A program made the translations under genes and the position numbers. Positions 7,758-17,074 of a stretch of 64,000 nucleotides of DNA are shown here, piece after piece; within the stretch, counting starts at the first letter, position 1, and each line of letters opens with the position of its first letter. Origin of the DNA: Henriciella sp. (GTDB lineage: Bacteria; Pseudomonadota; Alphaproteobacteria; Caulobacterales; Hyphomonadaceae); NCBI RefSeq assembly GCF_029937755.1, contig NZ_JAPYPG010000002.1:411648-475647 (forward strand), given 5' to 3'. Under the pieces are notes generated by a model. The model did not search any database. It saw nothing but the letters and a program-made list of their open reading frames with translations, and had not been told where the DNA came from.

Positions 7758-8885
7758 TTATTGCCCTGAGACCTGCATATCCAGCGTCAGTTCAAGCGCC
7801 TTGCGGAAACCGATCTGTGTATTCAGGACCTCAAAGGTCAGCGCAATGGAAGGGCTGACAGCACCCGTCCGCACCTGCACAGTGAACGAACCGTTGCGAT
7901 CAACATGGACCAGGTCACCCACATTCTGGAAAGTGGCGTCACCCACATTGTTCAGGGTGAAACTGACCGGGCACTCGTTGACGATCTCGACCGGCAGCAC
8001 GGAGGTTTCATCCGGATATCCGGATGTCTCCAGGCTGAGACAGGCACGGACAAGCGCCTCGACATTTTCCGGCCGGCCGAGCAGGTCGTCATAGGACCAG
8101 GCAACCGTGTCACCTGCAAAGAGAGCCGTCTTCATCGCCTCCTTGGTGCGTGCTTTAGCGAGGATCAGTGTCATCGGACGGTGCCCGCCATGACCGGCTT
8201 CATGCGTCCAGTCGACCAGACCGTGAATGTCGGACGTCCCCATCACCGTCAGACCATGCTCGAGCGCAAGCTGGAGGGCATGTTCAGAATGACCGTCGAG
8301 CGTCCCGTTCACAACCTCGATGCCATGGATCAGGCCCTCCTTGATCAGGCCCAGCTGGTAGTCTGTCAGACGAGCAATCGCATCTGGTGCATGCGGAATC
8401 CAGTTCGGGTGATTGACGAAGACAAAGGCCTGCTGGTCATTCGCTGCCTTGATCGCCTCGCGCGGATCATCAACCAGAAGCGCATTGGCATCATCCAGGA
8501 AGACGGCGTTGATGTGCCCGTGTGGCTGGTTGCGCGTGATCTCCGCACCGTTGATCAGCATCAGTCCGTCCTCCTCGGACTTCTCCAGCGTGTCCCGTGC
8601 AACCTCATATGAGCGGTTGCGATCAGGATGCGGGATGTCTGCCTTGTGCGGCTGGTGCTCAAGATGTTCGGTGACGGCCAGCAGTCCTAGTCCGTCACGC
8701 TGGGCCTCCTTCACGCGGATGGATGGCCAGACCTCGCCATCGGAGAACACCGAATGCGTATGCAGGTCGGCAGCAAGAATGACACGACCGTCTTCGGTCT
8801 CAGGGAACTCTACAGCGCGCTCGTGCGCGAAGGCCGGGGAAATGTGCAGGGCGATAGCGGCGGCCATCAGAAGCTTGATACGCAT
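7758..8885 (-). CDS. Secreted PHP-domain metal-dependent phosphoesterase
   Basis: A 375-aa protein with a Sec-type signal peptide (MRIKLLMAAAIALHISPAFA, cleavage near residue 20) and a PHP domain. The domain shows DLHTHSVFSDG (metal-binding His pair, about 41-51), a Glu-His pair in AVTEHLEH, NGAEI, and GTSDIHG near 240. PHP proteins hydrolyse phosphate esters with two or three metal ions; exported ones probably act on periplasmic organophosphates. A C-terminal domain of about 100 residues without a PHP motif follows. The gene follows phoD on the same strand, so the two hydrolases probably work together. Confidence 0.85.
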   Translation of the reverse strand: MRIKLLMAAAIALHISPAFAHERAVEFPETEDGRVILAADLHTHSVFSDGEVWPSIRVKEAQRDGLGLLAVTEHLEHQPHKADIPHPDRNRSYEVARDTLEKSEEDGLMLINGAEITRNQPHGHINAVFLDDANALLVDDPREAIKAANDQQAFVFVNHPNWIPHAPDAIARLTDYQLGLIKEGLIHGIEVVNGTLDGHSEHALQLALEHGLTVMGTSDIHGLVDWTHEAGHGGHRPMTLILAKARTKEAMKTALFAGDTVAWSYDDLLGRPENVEALVRACLSLETSGYPDETSVLPVEIVNECPVSFTLNNVGDATFQNVGDLVHVDRNGSFTVQVRTGAVSPSIALTFEVLNTQIGFRKALELTLDMQVSGQ

Positions 8886-8914
8886 GGTGGGTGTCCTCGA
8901 TTGATTGTGAGCGA

Positions 8915-10450
8915 TTACATGTCCCGGAGCGTCATCTCTGCGTCCGTGGAAACGGGTGAATCCGGATCGGCCGCGTCTGCCACCGTGCGGAAACTGGCGG
9001 TCCAGTCGCGGGCACCGGCTACGCAGCGCAGGTAACCGCGGTCGGTACCGTTTGCGTATTTCACATGAGGGTTGGCATCGCGGGCCTCGTCGATACGCCC
9101 GTGCCAGGAACAGATTGACGAAATAGAGGTCGCGGCAAAATTTTGCGCGACCGGCAGCGTTGAACGATCATCAGGATCACGATGAACGGTCATGGCTGCG
9201 CCACAATGCCAGTCACCGCTCAGGATCACCGGGTTGGAAACATCATTCGCAAGCGCATCGATGATCCGCTGGCGCTGGACGGGGTACCCATCCCACTGGT
9301 CCATGTTGCGCTTACGGCTCTGCGGATCATCAACATAGTCAAACGGTGCGAACCAGGTTTGCTGGGCCAGGACATTGTAGCGGGCATCACTCTTGCGCAA
9401 TTGCTCCAGCAGCCAGGCCTCCTGAACCTTGCCGGTCATCGTACGGGCGGGATCATCCAGCGCCGTGCACGGTGGGTCTCCGGGAAACCCGTCACCGCAG
9501 ACCTGATCGGAGCGGTACTGGCGTGTATCGAGCAGGTTCACCTGAGCCGGACCGAAGCGATACGCCCCATACATCTGCAGCTCGCCACCAAGGCGCATCA
9601 GATTGGGCGGCATTTCGATCGGCATGTGCTCGTAGAAGGCCTGAAACGCGGCCTGACGGCGTACGGCGAATTCGAGGTCGCTCTGCTTGCCTGGATCCTG
9701 GGGAACAAGGCCCGCCCAATTATTGTCGACCTCGTGATCATCCATGGCGACGATCCACGGTGCGGCGGCATGAGCGGCCTGCAGGTGCGGGTCACTGCGA
9801 TAGAGCGCATACCGGTTGCGGTAGTCGTTGATCGTCGTGATTTCGGCGCTGTTGTGCTGACGGACAACCGTGTAATCCAGCGTTACGCCGCCATAGTCCC
9901 TGCGAACCGGCCCAAGCGTGGAAACACCGCCTTCATAGATATAATCGCCAACGTGAATGACCGCGTCGGGTGCCCACTCGGCCAGATCGCGATAGGCCGC
10001 ATAATAGCCAGTTTCCCAGGCTTGGCAGTTGGCAAGCGCCAGGCGGGCCTCTTTCGCCCTCCCGTCGGTCGTTTTGGTGCGGCCGACAGGGCTCTCGTCG
10101 TCACCGAAATAGAATTGATAGAAGTACTCCCTTCCCGGCTCGAGCCCATCGATACGGACGTGAACGGCGTGCGCCTTCAGGTGGGATGTCGAGACAAGCC
10201 CGGCTCTCACTTCCTGGCGCATCGCCTCGTCATTGCAGACCCGGTAACGAACATCGACAAGGCCGGGTGCCATACCCCCGCCATTAAGCGGATCAGGCGC
10301 AAGGCGCGTCCAGAGGATCACGCTGGTCTCTCGTGGCGTGCCCGACGCCACGCCCAGAGTAAAATGATACTTTGAAGACTGCGCACGGGCGAGTGCCGGG
10401 ACCCAGAGCGCGGCGCTGGATGAGGCGAGAAACAGGCGGCGGGTAAACAT
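8915..10450 (-). CDS. phoD: Alkaline phosphatase D (PhoD-type phosphodiesterase/phosphatase)
   Basis: A 511-aa PhoD-family enzyme. It begins with a twin-arginine-type signal (TRRLFLAS, residues 3-10) ending near ALARA, so it is probably folded in the cytoplasm and exported by Tat. An N-terminal beta domain precedes the calcium/iron metallophosphatase core: ANCQAWETGYYAAY, VIHVGDYIYEGG, MDDHEVDNNWAG and LSGDWHCGAA. PhoD enzymes release phosphate from phosphomono- and diesters in the periplasm. It lies downstream of the TonB receptor gene, separated by a strong hairpin, and 29 nt before the PHP gene. Confidence 0.93.
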   Translation of the reverse strand: MFTRRLFLASSSAALWVPALARAQSSKYHFTLGVASGTPRETSVILWTRLAPDPLNGGGMAPGLVDVRYRVCNDEAMRQEVRAGLVSTSHLKAHAVHVRIDGLEPGREYFYQFYFGDDESPVGRTKTTDGRAKEARLALANCQAWETGYYAAYRDLAEWAPDAVIHVGDYIYEGGVSTLGPVRRDYGGVTLDYTVVRQHNSAEITTINDYRNRYALYRSDPHLQAAHAAAPWIVAMDDHEVDNNWAGLVPQDPGKQSDLEFAVRRQAAFQAFYEHMPIEMPPNLMRLGGELQMYGAYRFGPAQVNLLDTRQYRSDQVCGDGFPGDPPCTALDDPARTMTGKVQEAWLLEQLRKSDARYNVLAQQTWFAPFDYVDDPQSRKRNMDQWDGYPVQRQRIIDALANDVSNPVILSGDWHCGAAMTVHRDPDDRSTLPVAQNFAATSISSICSWHGRIDEARDANPHVKYANGTDRGYLRCVAGARDWTASFRTVADAADPDSPVSTDAEMTLRDM

Positions 10451-10483
10451 GGTCTCGAAACTCCGTCAGGCGTGAAGGGGGTA

Positions 10484-10515
10484 CCGCCGGCAGGGAGGGG
10501 TTGTCCTGCCGGCGG
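10484..10515. promoter_or_regulatory. Strong intercistronic hairpin between TonB receptor and phoD
   Basis: Perfect 11-bp arms (CCGCCGGCAGG and its complement, extendable to 12 bp) enclose a 10-nt loop. It lies between the receptor stop and the phoD start on the minus strand. No U-tract follows on either strand. It looks more like an mRNA-stabilising or expression-uncoupling hairpin than a classical terminator. Confidence 0.6.
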
Positions 10516-10579
10516 TCGACAGGGCCAGTCATGACGTCTCCGGGCGACACGGATGTGACGCCCGGAAACCGGATTGGCC

Positions 10580-13258
10580 CTAGAAGGTGTACTCGTACTG
10601 GATCCAGACCGAGCGCGGTTTGCCGTTCCAGCCATACTGACGGTAGTACGCGCTATCGTTCGGACCGATCTCACCGCGGACAACGGCGCGATCGCGGCTG
10701 TAACCAGAGCCGCCCGAAGCCCGCTCGTAATAGTCCTCGTCGAGCAGATTCACGCCGCGGACCAGGAAGCGGTGCTGCTTCTCGTCACCAAGGAAGTACT
10801 GGATTGATCCGTTAAGGACGAAATAGTCACCGAAATTCAGGTCTTCGACGACACGCTGGCCGTTCTCATCCACGAGACGGGCGAGGCTGGTGCCGGCATA
10901 GGCCCATTCCGGTCCTTGCCAGCGCGGGTTCAGGGAAAAGACCCAGCGGTCCGTCGGCTTGTAGGTAACGAGGCCTGACAACGTCCATTCCGGACGCTCT
11001 GAGGACTGACGGAACTCAGCAGACCCAGCCGCACCAGGCACGACATAGTCGAGATCGGTCGTTGTGCCATCCAGACGGGCCATCACACCCTGAACCGGAT
11101 TAGGCTCCAGCGATTGCATGTCAGTGAAGGAAAAGTCTGCCTGCCACTTCTCGAAGTCGAATGCGACGTCGATGGTAAAGCCCTCGATGTCCTGGGTGGC
11201 CAGGGCATTCACGGCCACCGTTTCGCCGGACTCAAGCCCCTGGGACGCCGCGGTACTGCAGAAGGCGTTCGGCGCGACGATGTTGCGGCGATTGTTCTCG
11301 ATCGCGCTGGTATCATTTACCAGGTTCGGGAAAAGCGGGTCTGCAATATCGTTGGCGTATTCCAGACATACCGCACCGATTGCACGGGACGTGAAGAGGT
11401 TGTCGATCTCGGTCTCGAAATAGCCAAGCTCGATATTGTAGGTGCCGCCGAAGATGTCTCCGTCGATACCGGCCCCGACATTGAAGGCGTTCACCTTCTG
11501 GGGTTCCAGCCCCGGATTGATATTCGAGCCTTCCCCGAACGCGCCGATCTCATCAATCTTTGGCAGGCTGTAGGAGGTACCGCCTGAACCACGGGCATAG
11601 AGACCATATCCAAAGTCCTGACGTAGGCCGACCTTCCAAATCGACTGGTCGTCGAAGTTGTCATTGAAGTCCTGCCGCGCTGCGAAGGAGCCACTGAACC
11701 CGTCCAGGACAGGAAGGGTCAGGCGAAGGTCGCCATAGACACCCGTGCTTGTCAGCGTCACATCACGCACGCCGAAATCATCGTCAGAATTGTCGGTATA
11801 GCTCGTATTCTGCACGCCAGCGACCACCTCGACCCTGTCATTGAAGGTGTAGGTTGCCCGTGCATTGAAGCCGTAATCGACATAGCCGGACTCGCGCTGG
11901 TCAACGGTGCCGAACCCCTTTGTCGGTCCGCCATCACCGAAACTCGCCGTGGACTGGATCACATAGCCGATCGGGTTGCCGATCGGGAATGGATTGTCGA
12001 CGGTTCCATAAGGCTGGCCGTAATAGGGACTGTCGGGATCGTTGTTGACCCAGAAGGCGCGGTCGATGCCTTCCGGCGTGTTCGGAACATCATCATAGGC
12101 CCCGCCGGCCGAACCATTTGGATTGGTCACACACCCGGCAGGAAGGCCGGAGATACCAGCGGCGAATGTCTCGAACTGACTTGCCGTCGCAAAGCCGGTA
12201 ATGCCCTGGTCCGCAGCGATCGCCTGGATATCTTCAGGCAGATCCTGGAGACGCGGGATCTGGCAGATCCGTGCATCGATCTCGTTATTCTTGAGCTGCG
12301 GGTCCTGATAGTGCGCTTCGAGATCAAGCTTCAGCTTGTCACTGAAGCGATGCTCGAACGACCCGAAATAGATGGGAAATTCGGTGAAGTTCGGCTGGAA
12401 AACGGTCGATTGCGGGAAGGAATCGCGGAAATCGATCGTTGTATAGGAAGCGCCGAGACGCAGCTCCGTATCCGGACCGATATCCCAGAGATACTTCGCA
12501 CCAAGGCTGTTGAAGCTGTAGGGAAATTCGTGACGGCCGCCGAGGGCGAGAACGTTGTCTCCGTAGGCTTCCGTATCGAAGATTTCATGAGCATCCGTCT
12601 CGTACGACCGGCCGTAAACCAGCAGAGAATGTTTCCCAGCCTTGTCGATCGGGAAGGAAATGTTTCCATAGAGTTCGCGCGTCTTGTAGGAACCGGTATA
12701 GACGCCAAATTGTCCCTTCAGCGTGCCATCGGGCTCCTTTGTCTTTACACTGACGACGCCCAGGCCGCCGTTCGAACCGAAATAGAGGCTGTTGCCACCC
12801 CTGTAGACTTCGACGCTCTCGATCATGCGGGGATCAATGGCGGTGGCAGGCCAGAGGTCCTCCAGAGGCGAAGACCGGTCGAAGTAAGGGACACCGTCTA
12901 CCAGAAGCAGCGTGTCACGGTCGGTGCCACCATCGATGCGGATGGTAAACTCGCCCTCGTCCGGCGAGTAGCCGATATTGGCACCACGAATGAGACCGGA
13001 GGCAAGTTCGCCGAAATTGGTGAAGCCGCCGGTTTCGATTTCTTCGGACGTGATGACCTGGACCTGTGTGCCGAACTCCGCAAAGTCGACGGCGAGGTCG
13101 CTCACCGACGTATCGACCTGTTGCCCCTCGACGCGGATAGTCTCCAGTCGGCGGGAGCTGTTATCCGGCTCGGGCTCTGCGAAAGCAGCGGGTATCGCCG
13201 TGGTCGACAGCAAGAGGCCGAGCCCCAGGCTGAGTGATCTGTTTACGCGGACTGTCAT
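10580..13258 (-). CDS. TonB-dependent outer-membrane receptor (block B)
   Basis: An 892-aa TonB-dependent transporter. A signal peptide (SLSLGLGLLLSTTAIPAAFA) precedes a TonB-box-like ETIRVEGQQV, a plug domain (about 55-170; IRIDGGTDRDTLLLVDGVPY) and a large beta-barrel ending in the aromatic residue of WIQYEYTF. The ATG at 13258 is chosen because GGAGG sits 8 nt upstream; two in-frame starts 15-18 nt earlier lack this. It sits with phoD and PHP genes, opposite a phosphonate-type ABC importer. It therefore probably imports a phosphorylated or phosphonate ligand, which is inference from context. Confidence 0.9.
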   Translation of the reverse strand: MTVRVNRSLSLGLGLLLSTTAIPAAFAEPEPDNSSRRLETIRVEGQQVDTSVSDLAVDFAEFGTQVQVITSEEIETGGFTNFGELASGLIRGANIGYSPDEGEFTIRIDGGTDRDTLLLVDGVPYFDRSSPLEDLWPATAIDPRMIESVEVYRGGNSLYFGSNGGLGVVSVKTKEPDGTLKGQFGVYTGSYKTRELYGNISFPIDKAGKHSLLVYGRSYETDAHEIFDTEAYGDNVLALGGRHEFPYSFNSLGAKYLWDIGPDTELRLGASYTTIDFRDSFPQSTVFQPNFTEFPIYFGSFEHRFSDKLKLDLEAHYQDPQLKNNEIDARICQIPRLQDLPEDIQAIAADQGITGFATASQFETFAAGISGLPAGCVTNPNGSAGGAYDDVPNTPEGIDRAFWVNNDPDSPYYGQPYGTVDNPFPIGNPIGYVIQSTASFGDGGPTKGFGTVDQRESGYVDYGFNARATYTFNDRVEVVAGVQNTSYTDNSDDDFGVRDVTLTSTGVYGDLRLTLPVLDGFSGSFAARQDFNDNFDDQSIWKVGLRQDFGYGLYARGSGGTSYSLPKIDEIGAFGEGSNINPGLEPQKVNAFNVGAGIDGDIFGGTYNIELGYFETEIDNLFTSRAIGAVCLEYANDIADPLFPNLVNDTSAIENNRRNIVAPNAFCSTAASQGLESGETVAVNALATQDIEGFTIDVAFDFEKWQADFSFTDMQSLEPNPVQGVMARLDGTTTDLDYVVPGAAGSAEFRQSSERPEWTLSGLVTYKPTDRWVFSLNPRWQGPEWAYAGTSLARLVDENGQRVVEDLNFGDYFVLNGSIQYFLGDEKQHRFLVRGVNLLDEDYYERASGGSGYSRDRAVVRGEIGPNDSAYYRQYGWNGKPRSVWIQYEYTF

Positions 13259-13424
13259 GACTTCTGCCTCCATCAATCCCCTCGGCCGCCAGGACCGGCG
13301 GCCGTCAGTTGCCTAATTCGCGGGAGCAGGACTGCTCCGGCAGGGTCGTGCTCTAGAGGCCGAAAGCGACGACTCGATGAACTTTACGCAAAACTTATAT
13401 GAATGATATTTACTTATATGCCGA

Positions 13425-13450
13425 ATTGATTTGAAGAAAATTCAATCAAT
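13425..13450. promoter_or_regulatory. Candidate RpiR-type operator in the divergent promoter
   Basis: An extended inverted repeat: ATTGATTTGAA on the left and TTCAATCAAT on the right around a GAAAA spacer, perfect except for one bulged base. It lies 27 bp before the HAD gene and about 170 bp before the TonB receptor start, in an AT-rich stretch. RpiR-family regulators commonly bind such TTGAA/TTCAA palindromes, and an RpiR gene lies next door. Confidence 0.5.
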
Positions 13451-13476
13451 AGCGTTTCTTGGGTAGAGGCCAATTC

Positions 13477-14256
13477 ATGCTTCATATTACCAACCCGTAT
13501 TCCAGCCATCACGCATGGAGCGACCTTCAGACAGCCAGCGGTTTCCTGCTCGACTGGGACGGGTGCTGCGCGATAAACAACCGTCTCGTTCCGGAGGCGG
13601 CGGACTTCCTCCGCCAGCACCAGCATCGTTCGGCAATCGTGTCCAATAACTCCACCAACACGGTGGAGGATTTTCTCGACCTCCTCTCCGGGGAAGGCAT
13701 AGAGATGCGCGAAGACCAGATCGTCCTCGCCGGGATGAAAGCCCTGCAGCAAGCCGCCGAAACCTGTCCCGGGCCTACGCTTGTCCTGGGCGACCCTCGT
13801 ATGCGCGCCGTGGCGCGGTCGCTTGGCATTGATATTGTGCAAAAGGACGCCGACCTGATCGTCCTCCTCCGCGACACACGCTTTTCCTATCGCCGTCTGG
13901 AGCGTGCGGTGAATGCGCTGCGCAATGGGGGCCGCCTGATCGTGGCCAATCCGGACACGACACATCCGGCCGGACAGGGCTTGCTGATGCCTGAAACAGG
14001 AGCCCTTCTCGCTGCCATAAGAGCCTGCGTGGACATTCCGACCGACGCGGTGGAGATCATCGGCAAACCATCTCCCCACCTTTTCCGGAAAGGCTGTGAA
14101 GCCCTTGGCACGGCGTATGAAGATACCGTGATGATCGGAGACAATCCCCTGACCGATGTGAAGGGTGCCGGCGCTCTTGGAATACGGACCTGCCTGGTCG
14201 ATTCACCACCCGGCGAGTTCTTCCGTCGACTGGAAAAAGCGCTCAGAACCGCTTGA
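13477..14256 (+). CDS. HAD-IIA (NagD-like) phosphatase
   Basis: A 259-aa haloacid-dehalogenase hydrolase. Motif I is DWDGC (nucleophile Asp26 and acid Asp28), motif II is VSNNST, the motif III lysine is in GKPSPHLF, and motif IV is IGDNPLTDVKGA near 215. The order and the cap between motifs II and III match the NagD/phosphoglycolate-phosphatase group. It probably dephosphorylates an imported or hydrolysed phosphoester in the cytoplasm. The ATG at 13477 has GAGG 8 nt upstream. Its 3' end overlaps the convergent RpiR gene by 14 nt. Confidence 0.85.
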   Translation: MLHITNPYSSHHAWSDLQTASGFLLDWDGCCAINNRLVPEAADFLRQHQHRSAIVSNNSTNTVEDFLDLLSGEGIEMREDQIVLAGMKALQQAAETCPGPTLVLGDPRMRAVARSLGIDIVQKDADLIVLLRDTRFSYRRLERAVNALRNGGRLIVANPDTTHPAGQGLLMPETGALLAAIRACVDIPTDAVEIIGKPSPHLFRKGCEALGTAYEDTVMIGDNPLTDVKGAGALGIRTCLVDSPPGEFFRRLEKALRTA

Positions 14257-15124
14257 TGGACAGCACGTCAAACGTCTGCTGAAGCGCCCCGACAGCACTT
14301 TCATAGTCCCGTAACGCCAAGGCCGCGATGAGGGCATCGAGCACGCAGAGCTGGGCAATCCGGCTGGTCATCGCCTCGGTGCGGAACTTCGTCTCGCGCG
14401 CCATGGTGAACAGCTTGACGTCCGCGTAGGCCTGCAAGGGCGAACTTGCGAAATTCGTCACGACGATCGTCCTGGCCCCAGCCTCTCGGGCCAGCCGGGT
14501 TGCTGCAAGGGTCTCATGCGTCGCACCTGAGTGAGAGATTGTGAGCACCGCCACGTTCGGCCCGGTTCGCGACGCGCTGATCGCCTGGATATGGCTGTCC
14601 ACGACGACCCTCGCATCAATCCCGATTCGCAGCATGCGATACTGGGCATCCTCGGCAATCGGTGCGGATGAGCCAATTCCGTAGATCTCGACACGGTCTG
14701 CAGCGTGAATGACACTGGCGGCTTCAGCAATCGCATCCGGATCAAGGACGGAGAGCGTGTCGCGAAGCGCCTGGACGCCGGCATGAAACATCTTGCGGCA
14801 GACCGTTGCTGTATCGTCGCTCTGCTGGAGATCCTCGTGAATGAACTGCACGGGCTGAACCACTTCCTGGGCGAGGCTCAGCTTCAGCTGCTGAAACCCG
14901 GACAGGCCCAGCTGGCGGCAGAGGTTGATTACGCTCCCGTCGCTGGCCCCTGTCGCCTCGGCGAGCTCCGTCACCGACATCCCGACCACCTGCCGCGGAT
15001 TATCCAGGATATAGTCGGCAATGGAACGCGTGCTTGGCCCGAGCGTGCCTTGACGCACCCTGATACGGGTCAGCACATTGTCGATAATCGGCTGATCGGA
15101 CTTGCTACCTTTTCGAGGAGTCAT
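14243..15124 (-). CDS. MurR/RpiR family transcriptional regulator
   Basis: An RpiR-type regulator of 293 aa from the ATG at 15124. That start has a weak AAGG close upstream; an alternative ATG at 15160 gives 305 aa. The N-terminal HTH domain includes SVTELAEATGASDGSVINLCRQLG, and a C-terminal SIS sugar-phosphate-binding domain follows (IYGIGSSAPIAEDAQYRMLRIG, then LTISHSGATHETL). Family members sense phosphorylated ligands. It sits between the HAD gene and the phnD-like gene. It probably controls both the divergent receptor/HAD promoters and the ABC importer. Confidence 0.88.
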   Translation of the reverse strand: MTPRKGSKSDQPIIDNVLTRIRVRQGTLGPSTRSIADYILDNPRQVVGMSVTELAEATGASDGSVINLCRQLGLSGFQQLKLSLAQEVVQPVQFIHEDLQQSDDTATVCRKMFHAGVQALRDTLSVLDPDAIAEAASVIHAADRVEIYGIGSSAPIAEDAQYRMLRIGIDARVVVDSHIQAISASRTGPNVAVLTISHSGATHETLAATRLAREAGARTIVVTNFASSPLQAYADVKLFTMARETKFRTEAMTSRIAQLCVLDALIAALALRDYESAVGALQQTFDVLSIKRF

Positions 15125-15292
15125 CTTTACCTTGCACGCTTGCTCAATAGACGCATCCACTGATTGAATAATTCTCAGAAAAAATCAAGGAATATTTGAG
15201 CCGTAATACCGCTGTCACAGGTCAGCGCTAGACCATGCTGCACTGCAAAACCCGAGAGTGCCGACGCTCCATAACAAGCCTGGGTGACCATC

Positions 15293-16222
15293 ATGCGACA
15301 CACCATTCTGGCCTTGCTGGCCTGTATTCTCCTGCCATTCACCAATCCGGCAGCGGCGCAGCGCGATGGGTCGGCCGAAAAACCGCTTCGGGTCCTGCTC
15401 ATCCCGGCGGATGGCGGAACCGAGGATGGCACAAAGGCCGATTTCCAGCCGCTCTTTGATGCCATGTCCAAGTCCACGGGCCTGCATTTCGAGGTCCATA
15501 CCGGCCAGAGCTATGCTGCGGTCATCGAGGCGATGTGCTCGGGCCTGGCGGAGGTCGCCTGGTTTGGCCCGATGTCCTATCTCGAGGCCCGTGACAGGGG
15601 GTGTGCGGAGCTTCTGGCGATGGAAGAACGCGATGGCTCGGCAACCTATTATGCCGGCCTGTTCATAGCTGCCGGGTCCGGTATCGAGACGATCAGCGAC
15701 CTCGCCGGACGCGACCTGGCGCTTGGCTCGCCCCACTCCGCCAGCAGCTTTGCCTATCCACTTGCCATGATCGCCGAAGCCGGACTCGACCCGATCGCGG
15801 ACCTCGGGGCCATTCGCCTGACCGGCAGCCACGCCAGCAGCCTTATGGCCCTTCGCAGCGGCAGGATCGACGCGGCCGGCGCATCATTCATTTCCTTCGA
15901 GCGAGCCGTCAATCAAGGCAGCCTGGACGCATCGAGGTTTCGTGTGCTGGGCAGGTCCCAGCCCATTCCCAACCCGCCGCTCGCGATGCATGCCGACCTG
16001 CCGGATCACCTGAAGGCGACTCTGCGGACAGCTGTGTCCAGCGTCCATGAAACCCCGGGAATCAATCCGGAAGCGATCCGCGGCTATGGCGGAAAGCGTG
16101 TGGATCGCTATGTCGCCGATATAGACGAAAGCGTTCTGGATAGCGCCGCCAGCGCCATTGCCTTCATCGATGAGGATTTCAGGGCCGCCCTCCTCCAGAA
16201 AGCCAGCCTGCAGACAGACTGA
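15293..16222 (+). CDS. phnD: PhnD-type phosphonate/phosphate-ester ABC substrate-binding protein
   Basis: A 309-aa periplasmic binding protein with signal peptide MRHTILALLACILLPFTNPAAA. Family hallmarks include RVLLIPADGG, GQSYAAVIEAMCSGLAEVAWFGPMSYLEA (the WFGP motif) and a SGIETISDLAGRDLALGSPHSASS segment that lines the ligand site in PhnD/PtxB proteins. It delivers a phosphonate, phosphite or small phosphoester to the PhnE channel. An in-frame GTG at 15284 is an alternative start. It heads a three-gene phnDCE-order operon. Confidence 0.9.
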   Translation: MRHTILALLACILLPFTNPAAAQRDGSAEKPLRVLLIPADGGTEDGTKADFQPLFDAMSKSTGLHFEVHTGQSYAAVIEAMCSGLAEVAWFGPMSYLEARDRGCAELLAMEERDGSATYYAGLFIAAGSGIETISDLAGRDLALGSPHSASSFAYPLAMIAEAGLDPIADLGAIRLTGSHASSLMALRSGRIDAAGASFISFERAVNQGSLDASRFRVLGRSQPIPNPPLAMHADLPDHLKATLRTAVSSVHETPGINPEAIRGYGGKRVDRYVADIDESVLDSAASAIAFIDEDFRAALLQKASLQTD

Positions 16223-16254
16223 CTCCCGTCCTGCTGCCGAAGAGGGTCTTAGCC

Positions 16255-17073
16255 ATGCGGACAACAACACCTCTGTATATCCATAACAGGCCGGGAGATC
16301 TGCCCCATGAGACGCTTCGCGTATACGAGGCGACCAAGACTTTTACGACAGGCCCGGCCGCGCTCGACAAGGTCAGCTTCGGCCTCAAGGCTGGCGAATT
16401 CACGGTCCTTCTAGGCCCTTCGGGATCGGGTAAATCGACCCTCCTGCGAGCCGCTATCGGGCTCGTCCGGTTGACGTCCGGAACCATTAAGGTCTCCGTA
16501 GAAAGGGGCATCGCTCCGGAAAAGCGCAAGCGCCCGGCAATCGGAATGGTGCATCAGGATGGCAGCCTGTCCGACCGCCTGACCGCAGCACAGAATGTCC
16601 TTTCCGCGATGGCGCCGCAAATGGGTTGGTTGCGGGTCCTGTTCCAGGCCTATCCCAAACACCTTCAGGACAAGGCGTGCAGGCTTCTCGACCGTGTTGG
16701 CCTGACGGAGGACCAGGCCAACCGACCTGTTCGAGAACTCTCCGGCGGACAGCGCCAGCGGGTCGGGATCGCACGCGCGCTGATGAACGACCCCACCCTG
16801 ATCCTCGCCGATGAACCGGTGGCGAGCCTTGATCCGGCAACTGCGCGGAAAGTCATGCTTCTTCTCCGCGAGACGGCTCGGGAGTTCGGCGCCACCGTTC
16901 TCTGCAGCCTGCATCAGATCGAACTCGCCTGCGAGTTGGCGGACCGCATCCTCTTGCTCAGACAAGGCCAGCTCATCTTCGACGGCGCCGCCAGTGATAT
17001 GTCTCCCCGAAGCCTGGCTGGCCTGTTTGAGCAAGATAGCGCCGGTCGCCCATTCGATCTAGTGGGAGGGTAG
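16255..17073 (+). CDS. phnC: PhnC-type ABC transporter ATP-binding protein
   Basis: A 272-aa ABC ATPase with Walker A GPSGSGKST (about 59-67), a Q-loop in GMVHQD, signature LSGGQRQR (near 162) and Walker B LILADEP followed by a switch His in CSLHQ. It is most like phosphonate-import ATPases. It lies 32 nt after phnD and 1 nt before phnE and should power that importer at the inner membrane. The first 20 residues precede the conserved core, so a slightly later start is possible. Confidence 0.9.
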   Translation: MRTTTPLYIHNRPGDLPHETLRVYEATKTFTTGPAALDKVSFGLKAGEFTVLLGPSGSGKSTLLRAAIGLVRLTSGTIKVSVERGIAPEKRKRPAIGMVHQDGSLSDRLTAAQNVLSAMAPQMGWLRVLFQAYPKHLQDKACRLLDRVGLTEDQANRPVRELSGGQRQRVGIARALMNDPTLILADEPVASLDPATARKVMLLLRETAREFGATVLCSLHQIELACELADRILLLRQGQLIFDGAASDMSPRSLAGLFEQDSAGRPFDLVGG

Positions 17074-17074
17074 G

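Noticed and set aside
9182-10375. 397-aa plus-strand open frame opposite phoD
   Set aside because: Shadow of a high-GC gene; the PhoD metal motifs are on the minus strand.
15195-15292. Pho box upstream of phnD, suggested by a CTGTCAC word near 15214
   Set aside because: Only one half resembles the CTGTCAT consensus; the second 7-mer at the required spacing does not match.
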